Translations under genes and position numbers: made by a program
In this document: piece after piece, positions 12,101-23,750 of the stretch
Numbering within the stretch: position 1 is the first letter of the stretch
How the letters are laid out: every line of letters begins with the position of its first letter
Assembly (NCBI GenBank): GCA_037074765.1
Contig: JBAMDO010000343.1
Location: forward strand, 1-35,756
DNA: 35,756 nt
Source of the DNA: Mansonella perstans
Taxonomy: Eukaryota > Nematoda > Chromadorea > Rhabditida > Onchocercidae
Direction: 5' to 3'
Notes under the pieces: model-generated
Database searches by the model: none
The model's input: the letters and a program-made list of their open reading frames with translations, nothing else
Told to the model about the DNA's origin: nothing

Positions 12101-13599
12101 TCTTATAATTGCATCGTTATATAAATAAGCAAGATTTAATATCTGTCAAACGAATTTACCCAACTACTGGAATATCCACAAATTGTTCACTTACAAGATT
12201 TTAGCAAAAAACATAAAACCTTCTTAAAAAAATTTGTTCAACTAGTTAATGAATTAAAAATAAAATCTAAATTTCATCCTACTTGCAACTTTTTCAATAA
12301 ATTGAATTCAAAATTACAATTTTGAAATTCAAATTTCAAGACTTCGCAATAAACAACTAAGTTATTTCAATTTATTGTTTTAAATTGATTTATTTATTAT
12401 TATATTTATTGAAAATAAAAAAAATTTTATTGAAAATTTTATTGAAATTTTATTGAAAATATAAATTTCTTTTATTTCAGTTTTATTCCCAATTTCCTCA
12501 CTTTCATTTTGGATAAAGAAGCTAGAGCTATTTCGCATCACTTTCATTTTAGATAAAAACGTTACAAGTATTTAATCTCTAAATTGGAATATTTCTGCTC
12601 TTTTCCATACTGTTTTCAATAATTTTCCAAAAAAATTTAGACTGAGGAAGTTAGAAAAGCAAATAATATAAAAGTAAATAAAAAGAACTTTCAGAGAAAT
12701 TTCCGTCAGTAAATTTCTTTCTTTTAAAATGAATATTTAAAATGGAAGTAAAAAGTATTTGAAGTTAATAAAATACGAAAGAAAAATGGAATGAGCCATT
12801 TGCTTGTTTCATCTTTCTCGAAAAGAATTAATTTTCAATAATAAATCAACAGAATACCCAGTGTTGTAATGATTCCAAATCCGTAGAGAGTTGATGTAAC
12901 ATAATCCCATTCCACGATCTCATCCATGTCACTTTTCCAGCAACGTTCAATATGTTTTACTGTTTCGTCCGAATAATTTTTCGCTTTTCGTAAAATCTAA
13001 AGACGATAAAATATTGACATAAAACTGCTTGGCATATCATTTGATCGATTTGTACTTTGTAAAAGTGAGGAAAAAAAATAAATAAATTTCTCATAACTTC
13101 GCTAATTTAGCAAAATAAAATTTAATTTGACAAATAGAAATCAAACAGAAGTTACTGCTCTTTAATTTGTCCAATTCCTTCACTATTTAAAATTATTCCC
13201 TATTTTCATCATGGTTAAAGATAAATTATACCATGAAGCATTACTTCGTTTTGCATGGAATTCCTAAATTATCTGCTAAGGTTGAAAATAACATAATAAG
13301 TTTTTGTCATATGAAACATACGATTTATACATATTAGTTATTAATTTATTCATATTAATATTTTATTGTCATTGGATCATCATTTGCCGGCACTAAAGTT
13401 GTCCTTTTTCGGTAAATAATCAAAAATTTGACGCCTATAAATTCACCTTCGCAATGCATAAATTTGTTTTAGCAATTTGCCCATTCAAATAAGATTTTAA
13501 CGCATCACTCTCTAACTGATGAAAAATGACACCACCGCCAAGCGCATATATTACTAGAAATATCAATAACCAACAGTGCACCAAACAGCGGTGAAAATG
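9180..13599 (-). CDS. two-pore-domain (K2P/TWK) potassium channel, N-terminus missing
   Basis: Nine phase-consistent exons (13599-13447, 12996-12858, 11841-11699, 11096-10929, 10662-10586, 10288-10221, 10028-9938, 9582-9471, 9371-9180) give about 380 residues. Order: TM1 (LLIFLVIYALGGGVIFHQLE), extracellular cap, pore 1 (WDYVTSTLYGFGIITTLGYS), TM2 (GRLFAVFYGILGIPVAVIVI), TM3 (FLVTFLLYMTFGALLLPLL), pore 2 (GFYYNFLSLTAIDFGQVIP), TM4 (ITLLYTCIGLALATIAI), the conserved post-TM4 block (KIKNVAATKIWFGGK), a GKKCGVE segment and a Ser/Pro tail. An intron splits the first Gly codon of the pore 1 filter, a position I remember as conserved in K2P genes. These channels set background K+ conductance in the plasma membrane. 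Both filters deviate from the standard: GYS instead of GYG, and IDFG instead of IGFG. The initiator exon upstream of 13599 was not found. Family assignment is firm; conduction is open. Confidence 0.9.
9292..9330. repeat. GATGGT/GATAGT microsatellite inside the channel's last exon
   Basis: A hexamer-like repeat that on the minus strand encodes alternating Ser, Pro and Leu (SPPSLSLSPSPSP) in the cytoplasmic tail of the K2P channel. Confidence 0.8.
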
Positions 13600-15552
13600 C
13601 TGCAAATGTGATCATAAATTCTCAGTGTTAAGGCCATGTGAAAATTATGATTAATCCAATTGTTTTAAAATTTAAATTTATCTTCTGAAATAGCTAATCT
13701 AAGAGAATTCATCAAATGAAGCTTGTTTAAATATACTTATCATTTCGGTTAAAAAATAGACATCTCAAGAACAAAATAACTTAATAACTCTATTGATCTA
13801 ATCATAACTAATAGTTTGATAACAGTTGTTATTAAACCATATTATGTTTGATTTCCGACTATTTAATAATCTGAAAAATTATTTTTACTTTAAAATAATT
13901 TTCTTTTTTTTTGCTTTAAAATAATTTCTATAAAACTGAAAATTCAATTTCATATATTCAATTTTTTTATTTTTATGAATTTCGAAAGTAAAAGTAATTT
14001 GTTGAAGTTTGTTGGCTTCAAACATTGGGTGAATCAATCATATTGGAGGACTCAGTTAAAATTATGCAATGATAGAGAATTTGTAAGTTAACGTGAATTT
14101 TAATAGAAAAATTCAAAACTTCAACGGCATGAAAACATGATATAAAAATTAGCCAATTTAATTAAAATAGTTTATTTAATCGAATCGTTGAGATATTTAG
14201 ATGGAATACATATCGAACTTGATAATTTTTCGCACCTACAAAAGCAGTTCGCATACTTCAGTTTCCTTTACCGCTATTATCACTCTTCCCTTCCACCCCC
14301 TTCATTCCTTTCTAGACTGTTGATCATGCGACAAGTCTCACGATAATATAACAATGAGCTGCATATAATTTTCGCAGATTTTTCAAGTTTTCCAGCAATA
14401 AGTCACGTTGCTTTAAAATGTTTGAGAAATAAAAATGTCAACTTACTGAAATACTTCGGAATTGATTGAAAGATCGAAGTAAAGTATGTATCATATTGAT
14501 AATACTATCGAAATAGATACATATTTCTTGATAAAAATCTGAAAAAATAAGGGAGTTCTAGCCAAATAAATTTACCAAGTTGTTCAAATGAATAAACTTA
14601 TTTAATGACATTTGAAGAATACTTTGAGCGTAAAAATACTTATATATAAAGGAAGAGAAGGAGAAAGAAAGAAAGAAAGCACATGTCATTAAATTTTATA
14701 TTTGTTGGATTTAGCATTAAATCAAAAATATAATGTAGTTGAAATGCATTTAAAAAACTAACAAAATTTTTGAATTAACAGTTGAAAAAATTTTATTTGA
14801 AAAATATTCTATACAGATGCAAACTTTGAAATTAATATATGCAGTTTTGCCTTCCCTGTTTTGTCGTTTTAATTATTAGCTGTTAATTATAGTTTAATTA
14901 TATTTCACCATTGTATAAATTATTCGTAGAATAAGAATTAAAAGTTTCTTTTAAATTAAAATTGACTCATTTTATTAATTTTATTAATTCATCCATTTAT
15001 TCACCCAGTAATTCGTACTGCGAACAGTTATCGATCTTTTTCTTTTGATTAAATTAAAAAATTATAATTAATAAACATTGATGGATGAAATTATGAATTA
15101 CAAGTTTCTTTTAAATTTAAAACAATAGAAATAAGAAAAATGAAAAGTTATTGCAACATTTCCCAGCAAAATTATCATGTTACCATTATCATTTCTCGGC
15201 AAATTTTATTGAATGAAATTACAGAAAATTCAATAATTCATTTCAGGAATAATTTTTCCTCTCAATTTAATCACATTTCACCGTACCAACAAGCTAATGA
15301 TTTAAAAAAATAAATAGTCACAGTTTATCTCATTAATAATTTTATATAATTTCCTATTCTTTTCAGTCCTAAATTTCTATTCTTCACAGTTTGTTATAAA
15401 GATTTCCAATTATATTATAATATATTTTTGTGCATAATTATTACTTGCACTAATTTGCATAATTAGTTTGTATTTGGAAGAAAATAGTAAAATTTTCAAA
15501 AATATTTTTGGCTTAATTTAGTCGCTGTTATTACTGGCAATATTCACTGTTC
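13600..15552. other. AT-rich region upstream of the K2P gene
   Basis: Should contain the first exon(s) and promoter of the minus-strand channel, but no ATG exon with a phase-0 donor could be supported. A purine-rich GAAA microsatellite lies at 14651-14680. Confidence 0.45.
14651..14680. repeat. GAAA-type microsatellite
   Basis: Imperfect purine-rich run ending in several GAAA units. Simple sequence; no role inferred. Confidence 0.75.
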
Positions 15553-15663
15553 ATGAAAAAGTATCGAAAGTGCGGTGGTGTAATGTCGAAAGCTGAAGGA
15601 AATAATGATCGGAAAGTTGACGGCCAGGAGGGGATAAACCATATACTGACAAGTACGGGATAA
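15553..15663 (+). CDS. small hydrophilic ORF or first exon (weak)
   Basis: A 36-residue ORF beginning MKKYRKCGGVMSKAEGNNDR and ending at TAA. It is more GC-rich and hydrophilic than the surroundings. It could be a first exon, since an A|GTACGG donor occurs at 15653-15654 before the stop, but no partner exon was found. Its 3' end overlaps a 26-bp tandem duplication. No family is recognised. Confidence 0.22.
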   Translation: MKKYRKCGGVMSKAEGNNDRKVDGQEGINHILTSTG

Positions 15664-15682
15664 ATCATACATCGACAAGTTT
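15631..15682. repeat. 26-bp tandem duplication
   Basis: Two adjacent copies starting gggataaacc (15631) and gggataaatc (15657), each ending in a gacaagt block. They differ at a handful of positions. Confidence 0.75.
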
Positions 15683-16145
15683 TTTAGAAGAATTTAGCGC
15701 GAAATTCGATGGATTTAATGGGGCAGAATTCCCATTAGAACATTTTCCAATTATTTTTCAAAATTGTGGTAACGGATCATTTTTTTGCCCGTGAAAAATA
15801 TTATCTTTAAAAGCTAATATAAAATGCCGAAAAGTAAACTTTAATTTAAACATTTTAGATAAAAACTCTTTTAAGCACAGTTTTTTTTCGATATTACAGG
15901 AAAATATTATCTTCATTAACTGCAACATTCTTGTAATAATAGCAAAACTATTAATGATATTCACACTGGATAAGAAACCGGAATATCTTCAGCAATAACA
16001 GATTGATGTTGTTACAATATAACTGAACAAATATTAATCTAACAGATGTTTGTTAAATTAAACTTAATTAGAAGGATATTCTTATATTTAAGTTAGTTTG
16101 GACTAGTAATAAGTTGGTTAAGCATTCAAAAGTAACTGAAACAAA

Positions 16146-19100
16146 ATGGATAGACTGATTTTTGGTACAGTTTTAGGTGTTAGTCCAGTTGATGAGGATC
16201 ACAACTATTTGGCAAAACGTGAAGAAGCACATCAGATAAATGGTACAACATCTCAAGTGCAATCGTACCGGAAAAAAATGACGGATAAGGAACTTCTGAT
16301 GTCCAACGGAAGTAAAGAAGGATTTGCACGCGTTATACGTTTCCATGATTCCGTCAACGTTGACATTCCAAAGTGGGTTTTATTGTATTAAAATTAATAC
16401 TTGAATTTCCTTCTGTTTTAGGTGACAATCAGTTTTAGGTCAGATACGTTCATGGGGGATTCAAATAATATCTTCCAGAATCTGAATCTAATTTGGATTT
16501 TCTATTCTTTTTCTTCAATGATGAGTTAAGAAAATAAAGCCAGAATATTAGCGAACATATTACAGCTTTAAATCACCGGTTTCCAATCGGTAATCCGCAA
16601 GAACTAAAATTTGATTTACAGCGCAGTTCAGACACCAGCTGTTTTTCTTTTAACTAATACGTCAAAAGTTCAGCTAATACATTGAAAGTTTTGATTGAAG
16701 TTTACTTTCAAGTTAACAATATTTATCTATTTTTGAATTTTGTAGTTAGTACTGTAATAAAAAAGGCAAAGTGATTCCTGATCAAGTAAGGAAACCATCG
16801 CTTTAAATAATAACCTAAAATTAGTAAAATATTGATCTGCAAGATTTGCAAAATTCTGGCATATTAGTGCAAACGATTAATTTAATAACTATTCCGCAAC
16901 AATATATCTCGTTTCTTAGGCGTTAAAATATGCCATCTGTGAACAGATTATAAGTTATGAACTGAACTGCTAAAATTTTGAAAAAATCATATGTTCATGT
17001 TTACAAGTACAATATTTTCACAGTGTTTCAGAAGTGTAATTAGTTCGAACTTGTTAACTAATTGGGTTCTTTTTTTCCTGTCGAAATTTTCATGCCAGAT
17101 AAGTGAGAAAAAAGATTCGAATGATGAGAAAATCTGTAATTGATCCATTTAAAAACATTTAAATTCTTTAACTAGACTAAGATAATAAGCAACTTTGTTG
17201 AGTAAATGATAACTAATTAATAAACCTAAGCAGATAATATAACACGAAGAGAAACGTATAGATTCACGTTCATATGAATGTAAGGATTGCAGAAAGGAAG
17301 ATAAAAAAGAAAAGCATAAATGTAACTGAATTAATTCATGTCGGCTATCAAGAAATTTAAAAATATTTCAATCAAAATGAAAAAATTATTTTGGCCTTAA
17401 TTCTGAACGGATTAGAGGAGGAGTAGGAGAAGCAGAAAAGAAAAGAAGAACAAAGAGGATAAGTTAAAAATAAATAGTTATGAAAGAGAAGAGTTGACAG
17501 AGAAAAGTTATTTTTATTCGTTTCAAATTAAATTGTAAACAATTTGATTAAAAAAAAAAATTCACAAAATATTTTTTCTATTAGTCGAATTTCCGTACAA
17601 ATGTATGATTTAAACGAACAACGGAAGATGAGCGAATATTTCAATGTATTTCAAAAAATTGATATCAAAATCGGAAAAGTGTCATTGTCAACTTACAACT
17701 TACAGTTGACAATGGCACTTTAGTAGCGGTTTTGAATCATTACGTTTTGCCTAAACCTTAAACGTAGCCTTCAAGTTCAAATATCGCATTTTCTTCAAGT
17801 GACAAGCGCCAAACGTTAAGTTTGGCTAAAATGACAAGTGGTAGCCCGTTTCTTTAACTGATGACACTTTTGACGTTTGGTAAGAAAAAATATTAAGAAA
17901 TATTAAGCAGTAATTATAATTTTGCAACTGCATGCTTCGTTTCGCTCCGGAAACATTAAGAAATCTTTCCAAGGTGAAATATGAGTGTAATGTGAAAAAG
18001 AAGGGAGTTCACTGAAATAATAAACGGAAAAGAAAAGGATTTAACAAAGGCATTAATTTGTTTTGAAATTAATAAATTACACTCTCTGAGAACAATTGTT
18101 ATTAGATTGAGTGAAATTCACGAAAAAAATGAAGCAACAGCAAATATATGGAAAAATTTTTTGTTTTTTCGAATAAGCAACGAATTCTGAGAAAAAAAGA
18201 AAATTACTCTTTACTTTTATTAAGTTATATAAATTGATACGAATAACAACCATTAGTTATATGGAAATAAGTTCTTTAGTTCACCGAAAACGATCTCTAA
18301 TTCATCAAATACAGAGCGAAGAGCATGCCGTATTTGTCAATCAGAAACCGGTGAACTTGTTCGTCCATGTGCTTGTACTGGAACTGTAAATTTTTCAATT
18401 CATTCAGTTTTTTTTTCCTATATTTTTTTTGCATAACAAATCTATTGATGATTTAACTCAATAACTGACTTCGTATTATACTGATAATTAATTGCGTTCC
18501 ATTAATCGCATTTCTTCTTAAATATCATTATTGAATATTTTGAGACCTAATGAGGCCTGGTACAATAAGTTGTCTTGTATATTCAACAAATCTTCATAAC
18601 TGGTCTTGCATTAACTCCGCAAATTCAATTCAATTGGACATATTTGATTCAACATAAAATTTATTTCAAAATGTTTTACATATTTTATTCATTATGTTTA
18701 TCCAGTTTATTGAATTTAGTATTTAATACATTCAATCCATTTTTTTTAATTCGATATATTAATTTATTTTCACAAATTTAATTAGTCAAATTACGGAGAA
18801 GGAAAATCTGATTACTTAGTTGTACTGAGTTTACTGATTTTACATCAAAAGGATCAATTAGTAGCATTAATTTAGTCTTGAAATTTAACTATTGCTTTCT
18901 TACTTTATACATTTCTTAACTTAGTATTTTTGTGACGTTTTCCTAATACGTATAAAATTTAGTGCGATAATTAATTTCAACAGAGAAGAGTTTACAATAT
19001 GACTTAATTCCATTGATAACGTGTACGGAATCTTCCAAATTAATTTCATTTAAAAAAAATGTCAGATCAAATAATTTTATTAGTCATTTTTTTACATATA

Positions 19101-21772
19101 ATTAATGGATAATTACTTTTTATTTAACAGATGGGTGACATTCACGAACATTGCTTAAACGAATGGTTACTACGATCAAACAATAATGATCGATGTGAAA
19201 TTTGTCATGAAAAATATTCGAAATCCGGAAATATTTTACAACCATATGGAAATGGCAGAAACCACGAATTGAAATGACGGTTAAACCTTTGATCATTTCT
19301 ATTTTTAGAAATAAATAACAAAATATCTCCTTGAGTTGTTCAATGTCTTATTTTTTGCCGAACATTATGATGAATCGTTTTTCTAGTTTTAATTTGCTAC
19401 AAATTTTACATTTAATTTAGCCAAAATATTTTGGCCAACGTTTGGGCTAAAAAAATAAAAATGAATACTTAAATAACAAAAATAATCGAATTGAAACAAT
19501 TGCATACAAACTTGTTATTTCTATTGTAGTACAAAATAATATATTTTCCTAAATTAACTTCTGAAATTAAAAATTTCAATTATAATTATTACGAATGAGT
19601 TAAGTAAAGAAGACTCTGGACAAATTAGGTGTATTGTACACCTTTTAACGAAAACCTTTTATTTATTACGAGACCAATTAGAATGAAATGTAGATTATGT
19701 AGTTAGAAATTGGACAAATTTTTAATTGCCAAAAGTTGAAACAAACAACATTCTAGCAATTTATTGAAACTTCTATCGGTAATAATGATTATTTGTGACA
19801 ATATTGCAGTAATGAGAGTAATAGTAAAAGTGGGCCTAAAATTGAGATTCGGCGATAGAAAATTAATTGCAGAACACTATAGCATTTGAAAACTTCAAAT
19901 CTTTTCCGATTATTGCAAATTTGTTTAAAACACGCTATTAGTTTATTCAACCAAAATTGGTTTAATTTTAAAATTAAACCTGGGAAAACAAACACTTGGA
20001 AAAAATAAATTTTCAGTCATTCTTTAAAATAAGCAAAGTAAGTTTGGAAGAAACAACCTTTCTTGAAACTTCTGAGCATTTATTAGAAAATGAATTTAAA
20101 AAAAAGCTCACATTCAAATGTTAAAAAAAACTTACATCTAAATTAAAAAAGGTTGATCTTTTCTCAATATCACTAATGGACTAAAATGCTATTATGTTCA
20201 AAATTGGTATTACTGCAAAATCTGAAAGCATCAAATCTTTTCCAATTGCTGTAAATTTGTTTAGAATAACTATTAGTTTATTCAGCCAAAACTTAGTTTA
20301 ATTTTAACTAGCAGCACTTGAAAAAAAAAAATTTTAGTCATTCTTTAAAGTAAGCAAAGTAAGTTTGGAAGAAACGATCTTTTTTGAAACCTTTGAGCAT
20401 TTATTAGAAATTGAATTTTAAAATAGCTTACATCCAAATTGAATTTGCAGTATGCTGAAAAACATAAAGAGCATCCATCTACTTCGCAATTCACTACCAC
20501 TTTTCTTAAATTAAATGGCAGCTTGAAAAAACTTTTTCTTTCGAAGTTTTTTTGAATGGCAATATATAGAGAACGAAAATTAAGTCAAAAATTTTTTTGT
20601 ACTAACAAAGTGGCTAAATGTCAAAAATTTGACAATAACTTCAATTACGAGCAAACAGGAAATATATTATTGCAGTCATTTCGGAAGTTTTTATTATTTA
20701 AAGTTCAAAAGAAAAGATGTGTCCGTGGGGAATATGTTATTTTATAACTATACTTAAATAGTGCAACGTATTGAAATATTGAATAAAAGTTCAACTCAAA
20801 ATTACTTTTTATTGTAAGCTTTCAAATTGCTAGCAAAAAAAGTTGTATTTACTTAGTTTTCAATGCATATTTAAACAAATAATTTATTCAGTGATGAAGG
20901 ATATTTTGATATATTACAGAAAATCAATTTTAATTTACAAGTGCTATTCTCCAATGATCCATTAATGCAAAAATTAGATTAATTTGGGAATTTTATTAGT
21001 GTACTAAAAAAAAGAAGTTAATAAAATTAATAAATGCATGGTTAACTGATTGATAAGGATGATAATAAATAAGTAATTTTGAAACTTTACTAATAAGTTT
21101 AAATTAATATATAATTAACATGAATTGATACATTTGAAAAAATAGGACGATATCTAATTTTAGAACATTGTTGAAGCATCATCAGTAATTTGCTTATCAA
21201 TGTGTTTATGGTATATGATCACACTTATTATTGAGCGAGAATTTTTTGATCGAATTTTTATAGCCGGCTTGCCGCTACGTTCACCTGACGTAGCCCGTAT
21301 ACGTAAGTATCGGGCTTCCGATGATAAGCAAAATTATATACTTTATCATGATTTTTTAATCTTAATCATGATATCTCTTTATTTCTTGTCATAACATTTT
21401 CTTGCAATTAAAACCAGTATATTTTGAATTAAATTTTGATAAAATTTTATTTTATATTTCATTTTGTTCTAAGCGATATATCTGGTATGATAAGAGGAAT
21501 GGTCCAACAAATCAGTAAAAGTATCATTTCTGTTAAAAGATTTCTTCCACAGTAATATATATCCACAATTAAAAAACAGTAAAATCACTTATTTTCTCAA
21601 CTTTTTTTTGTTAATTAATAATTTTAATATTATTTCAGTTGTGACGCTTCTGATTGTATCAACGTTAATTGGTGCTTTAATGAATATTACGTTGCGCATT
21701 TGGCATTACATCAACAAGCAGCGTGCAATACGTTTCACTGATTCTGATGTCCACAAAAAAACAATCAAATGA
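16146..21772 (+). CDS. RING-CH (MARCH-type) membrane E3 ubiquitin ligase, interrupted model
   Basis: Exons: 16146-16376 (from ATG, hydrophilic N-terminus, less certain), 18257-18385, 19131-19277, 21164-21302 and 21639-21772 (stop TGA). Exons 2 and 3 give a complete RING-CH zinc-binding set: CRIC, ten residues, CAC, seven residues, H-x2-C (HEHC), then CEIC. This C4HC3 spacing matches E2-recruiting RING-CH domains, which transfer ubiquitin to membrane proteins. Exons 4-5 give two membrane segments (SSVICLSMCLWYMITLII and LVTLLIVSTLIGALMNITL) separated by LPLRSPDVARI, then WHYINKQRAIRF, in the style of MARCH proteins. Problem: exon 3 reaches TGA (19275-19277) after GRNHELK with no usable GT donor before it, while exon 4 needs a phase-0 donor. 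Either the protein stops there and the membrane exons are another product, or the donor is unusual, lost, or mis-assembled. RING-CH call is firm; the joined model is inference. Confidence 0.78.
17675..17871. mobile_element. possible MITE-like inverted-repeat element
   Basis: The left block aaaagtgtcatt (17675-17686) recurs in inverted form as gatgacactttt (17860-17871), with 11 of 12 positions matching, bounding about 197 bp. Inside lie the 17-bp hairpin and a second stem (gccaaac 17808-17814 with gtttggc 17820-17826). No clear target-site duplication was found, and the ends may extend further. Confidence 0.35.
17677..17720. repeat. 17-bp stem hairpin, 10-nt loop, intronic
   Basis: Arms aagtgtcattgtcaact (17677-17693) and agttgacaatggcactt (17704-17720) pair over all 17 positions with one G-U in the plus-strand RNA; the loop is tacaacttac. 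Weaker pairing continues outward (gatatcaaaatcgg against gcggttttgaatc). It sits in the first long intron of the RING-CH gene. A short regulatory RNA precursor or a remnant of a hairpin-forming transposon are both possible. Confidence 0.75.
19868..20443. repeat. diverged tandem duplication of about 320-340 bp in an intron
   Basis: Two direct copies, roughly 19868-20125 and 20200-20443. Shared blocks include tcaaatcttttcc, ctattagtttattca, gtcattctttaaa, agcaaagtaagtttggaag and gagcatttattagaaa. Landmark spacing is 336 bp at the left and 321 bp at the right, so indels have accumulated. It lies between the zinc-binding and membrane exons of the RING-CH gene. Confidence 0.88.
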
Positions 21773-23750
21773 TGGAAATTTAATCAATTTTGAGAAAATT
21801 ATCTATCCTTATAAACATTCGTCATCTTCATTTCATTCCATGTATACTGACAAATTTCAGTCTGCTTGAAATAATTAAACTTTTTCGAACAAAAATATTT
21901 GCCAAATAAAATTTTGTCATAAAATGTTACAGAAAAAAACTCAGAAATTTGAAGAACATCGATAAACAACTCATTGTACGATAGTTGTATTGTGGATTTG
22001 AAATTTCAACAATGAATTTAAACATGAAATTTTTTTTTAAAAATTGAATACTAGATACAAATTTTTAAAGATATTTACGGAACAGTTCCATTCCGAGTCG
22101 TGGTTTAGAAATGATTTATTGCAATTTACTACAATGTAGCAAATTGAAATATTTTGAATAAACAAGAGATAATTTCTAAAAAAAATTAACTGAAGAGCTT
22201 TCAACACTTTATCATAATTATACTAACAGTTACAGGAGAATAAATCACAATACAATTATTAGTTGGAAGAAGGAAAACATTAAATTGTCGTTAAAAATAC
22301 TCAAATAATTGCATAATAATTAGGAATCAGTAATTATTATTATACATATTTTTTTGACATGCTATTAATAATCGTTATACGTTATTATTAGTGGCATGCT
22401 AATAAAATGAATTTTGCTATGTCACTTCTCTAACTGTCCTATCAAAGAATTACTGAACTTAAAACTGCGCCATCATATTCTTCTCTTTTTTTTTTTTTTT
22501 TTTTTTTGAAGATACGCCATCAAATCTTGCATTGTTGAAATTTTTAACAAACGTCAAATTTAATAAATTTAGTTGCAAGAGTAAAGGATTTTTAAAAATT
22601 TGAAAAGATAAAAATGTGAAAATCATACTAATGTTACTCCTGTGATCCTATAATGAAGGAATTTTATGAAATAGCCCTAACAGAATGAAACATTATCTAT
22701 GATGATGACTGATGAAATTTTTTAAATAAAATTCAAAAGTTGGTTAATTTTTTCTTTTCAATTTCACAATAAAGTAAAATTCATTATAGAAAATGAATGG
22801 GATAGTTTAATAACTTGTCCTCACAGACGGACAAAATAAGGTATATAAATAGTAGGTAAAGAATATATTCAGGAATTACTTGAAAGTTTACAGAAGGTTT
22901 TAGACAAGAAAATAAGCAAACAAAGGAAAGTCATATGATGAATTATCACTGACTTGCACTATTCTTAGAAAAGAAAGCAAAAAAAGGATTAACCTCGCTT
23001 TTAACTAAGATATAAAAGACAGCCTCCAGTGAAAATTTTTTAAATCGTTTTCAGACACAAAAATAAAAAGAATTCGGAGTGATATTTCCGAATTACTGTA
23101 TTGTCAATGTGGAGTAGGAAAAATAAACTGAGAAAATCAAACTTGCATGAATGACACAACCATTAGGCCAATAAGACAGCTTTCTCTTGCTTTTTTATTT
23201 TCATATAATCTGATATAACATCACTAATATCCTAGAATGTGATAAATCATAAATTCTCGAAGGAATTGAATACTGTCAATCAAAAAGAAAGCATAAACAA
23301 AGTTTCAGCATAAATATCAGGGAATGATTAACTTTAACCGATCTTTCTGTATGAAACTGATACATTTAGATATGATATTTTGGCGTGAAATTTATATATT
23401 CAGTGATCCGACTAAATCAAAATGCTCTAATAGATTTGTAGTAAATTTTTCAAAATTTTCAAAGTTTGAAAAAGTAAAGCAAAAGGAATCTCATTGTATT
23501 TAAATATATTACTGCTTCACGTTTAATTGTTAATTAATGCACTGATGCTACCTATAAAATGTCTTCTATTAATTTTTGATAAATTTCCGAGCAAGAATTG
23601 ATTAATTGTTAAAAATGACACAGTGGTAAAATAAATAATAGGCAAACGTTTGCGTGATAGTCAATTTATCTCTAAAAAAAAATGTTGGAGTGAGAAAATG
23701 TATCAAAACCAAAAGAGAAGTTTAAAAGCCAATTATTTCGAGTGCAGATA
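21773..23750. other. intergenic region between convergent genes
   Basis: Lies between the 3' ends of the RING-CH gene (plus) and transaldolase (minus), so it should hold both 3' UTRs. A T22 homopolymer is at 22486-22507. No coding-like exon was seen. Confidence 0.6.
22486..22507. repeat. poly-T tract (22 nt)
   Basis: Uninterrupted T run followed by GAAG. It could be the genomic trace of a reversed poly-A tail, but no retrocopy was recognised next to it. Confidence 0.8.

Noticed and set aside
20556..20747. 63-residue plus-strand ORF in the RING-CH intron as a missing exon
   Set aside because: Composition is random AT-rich and it has no resemblance to MARCH proteins.
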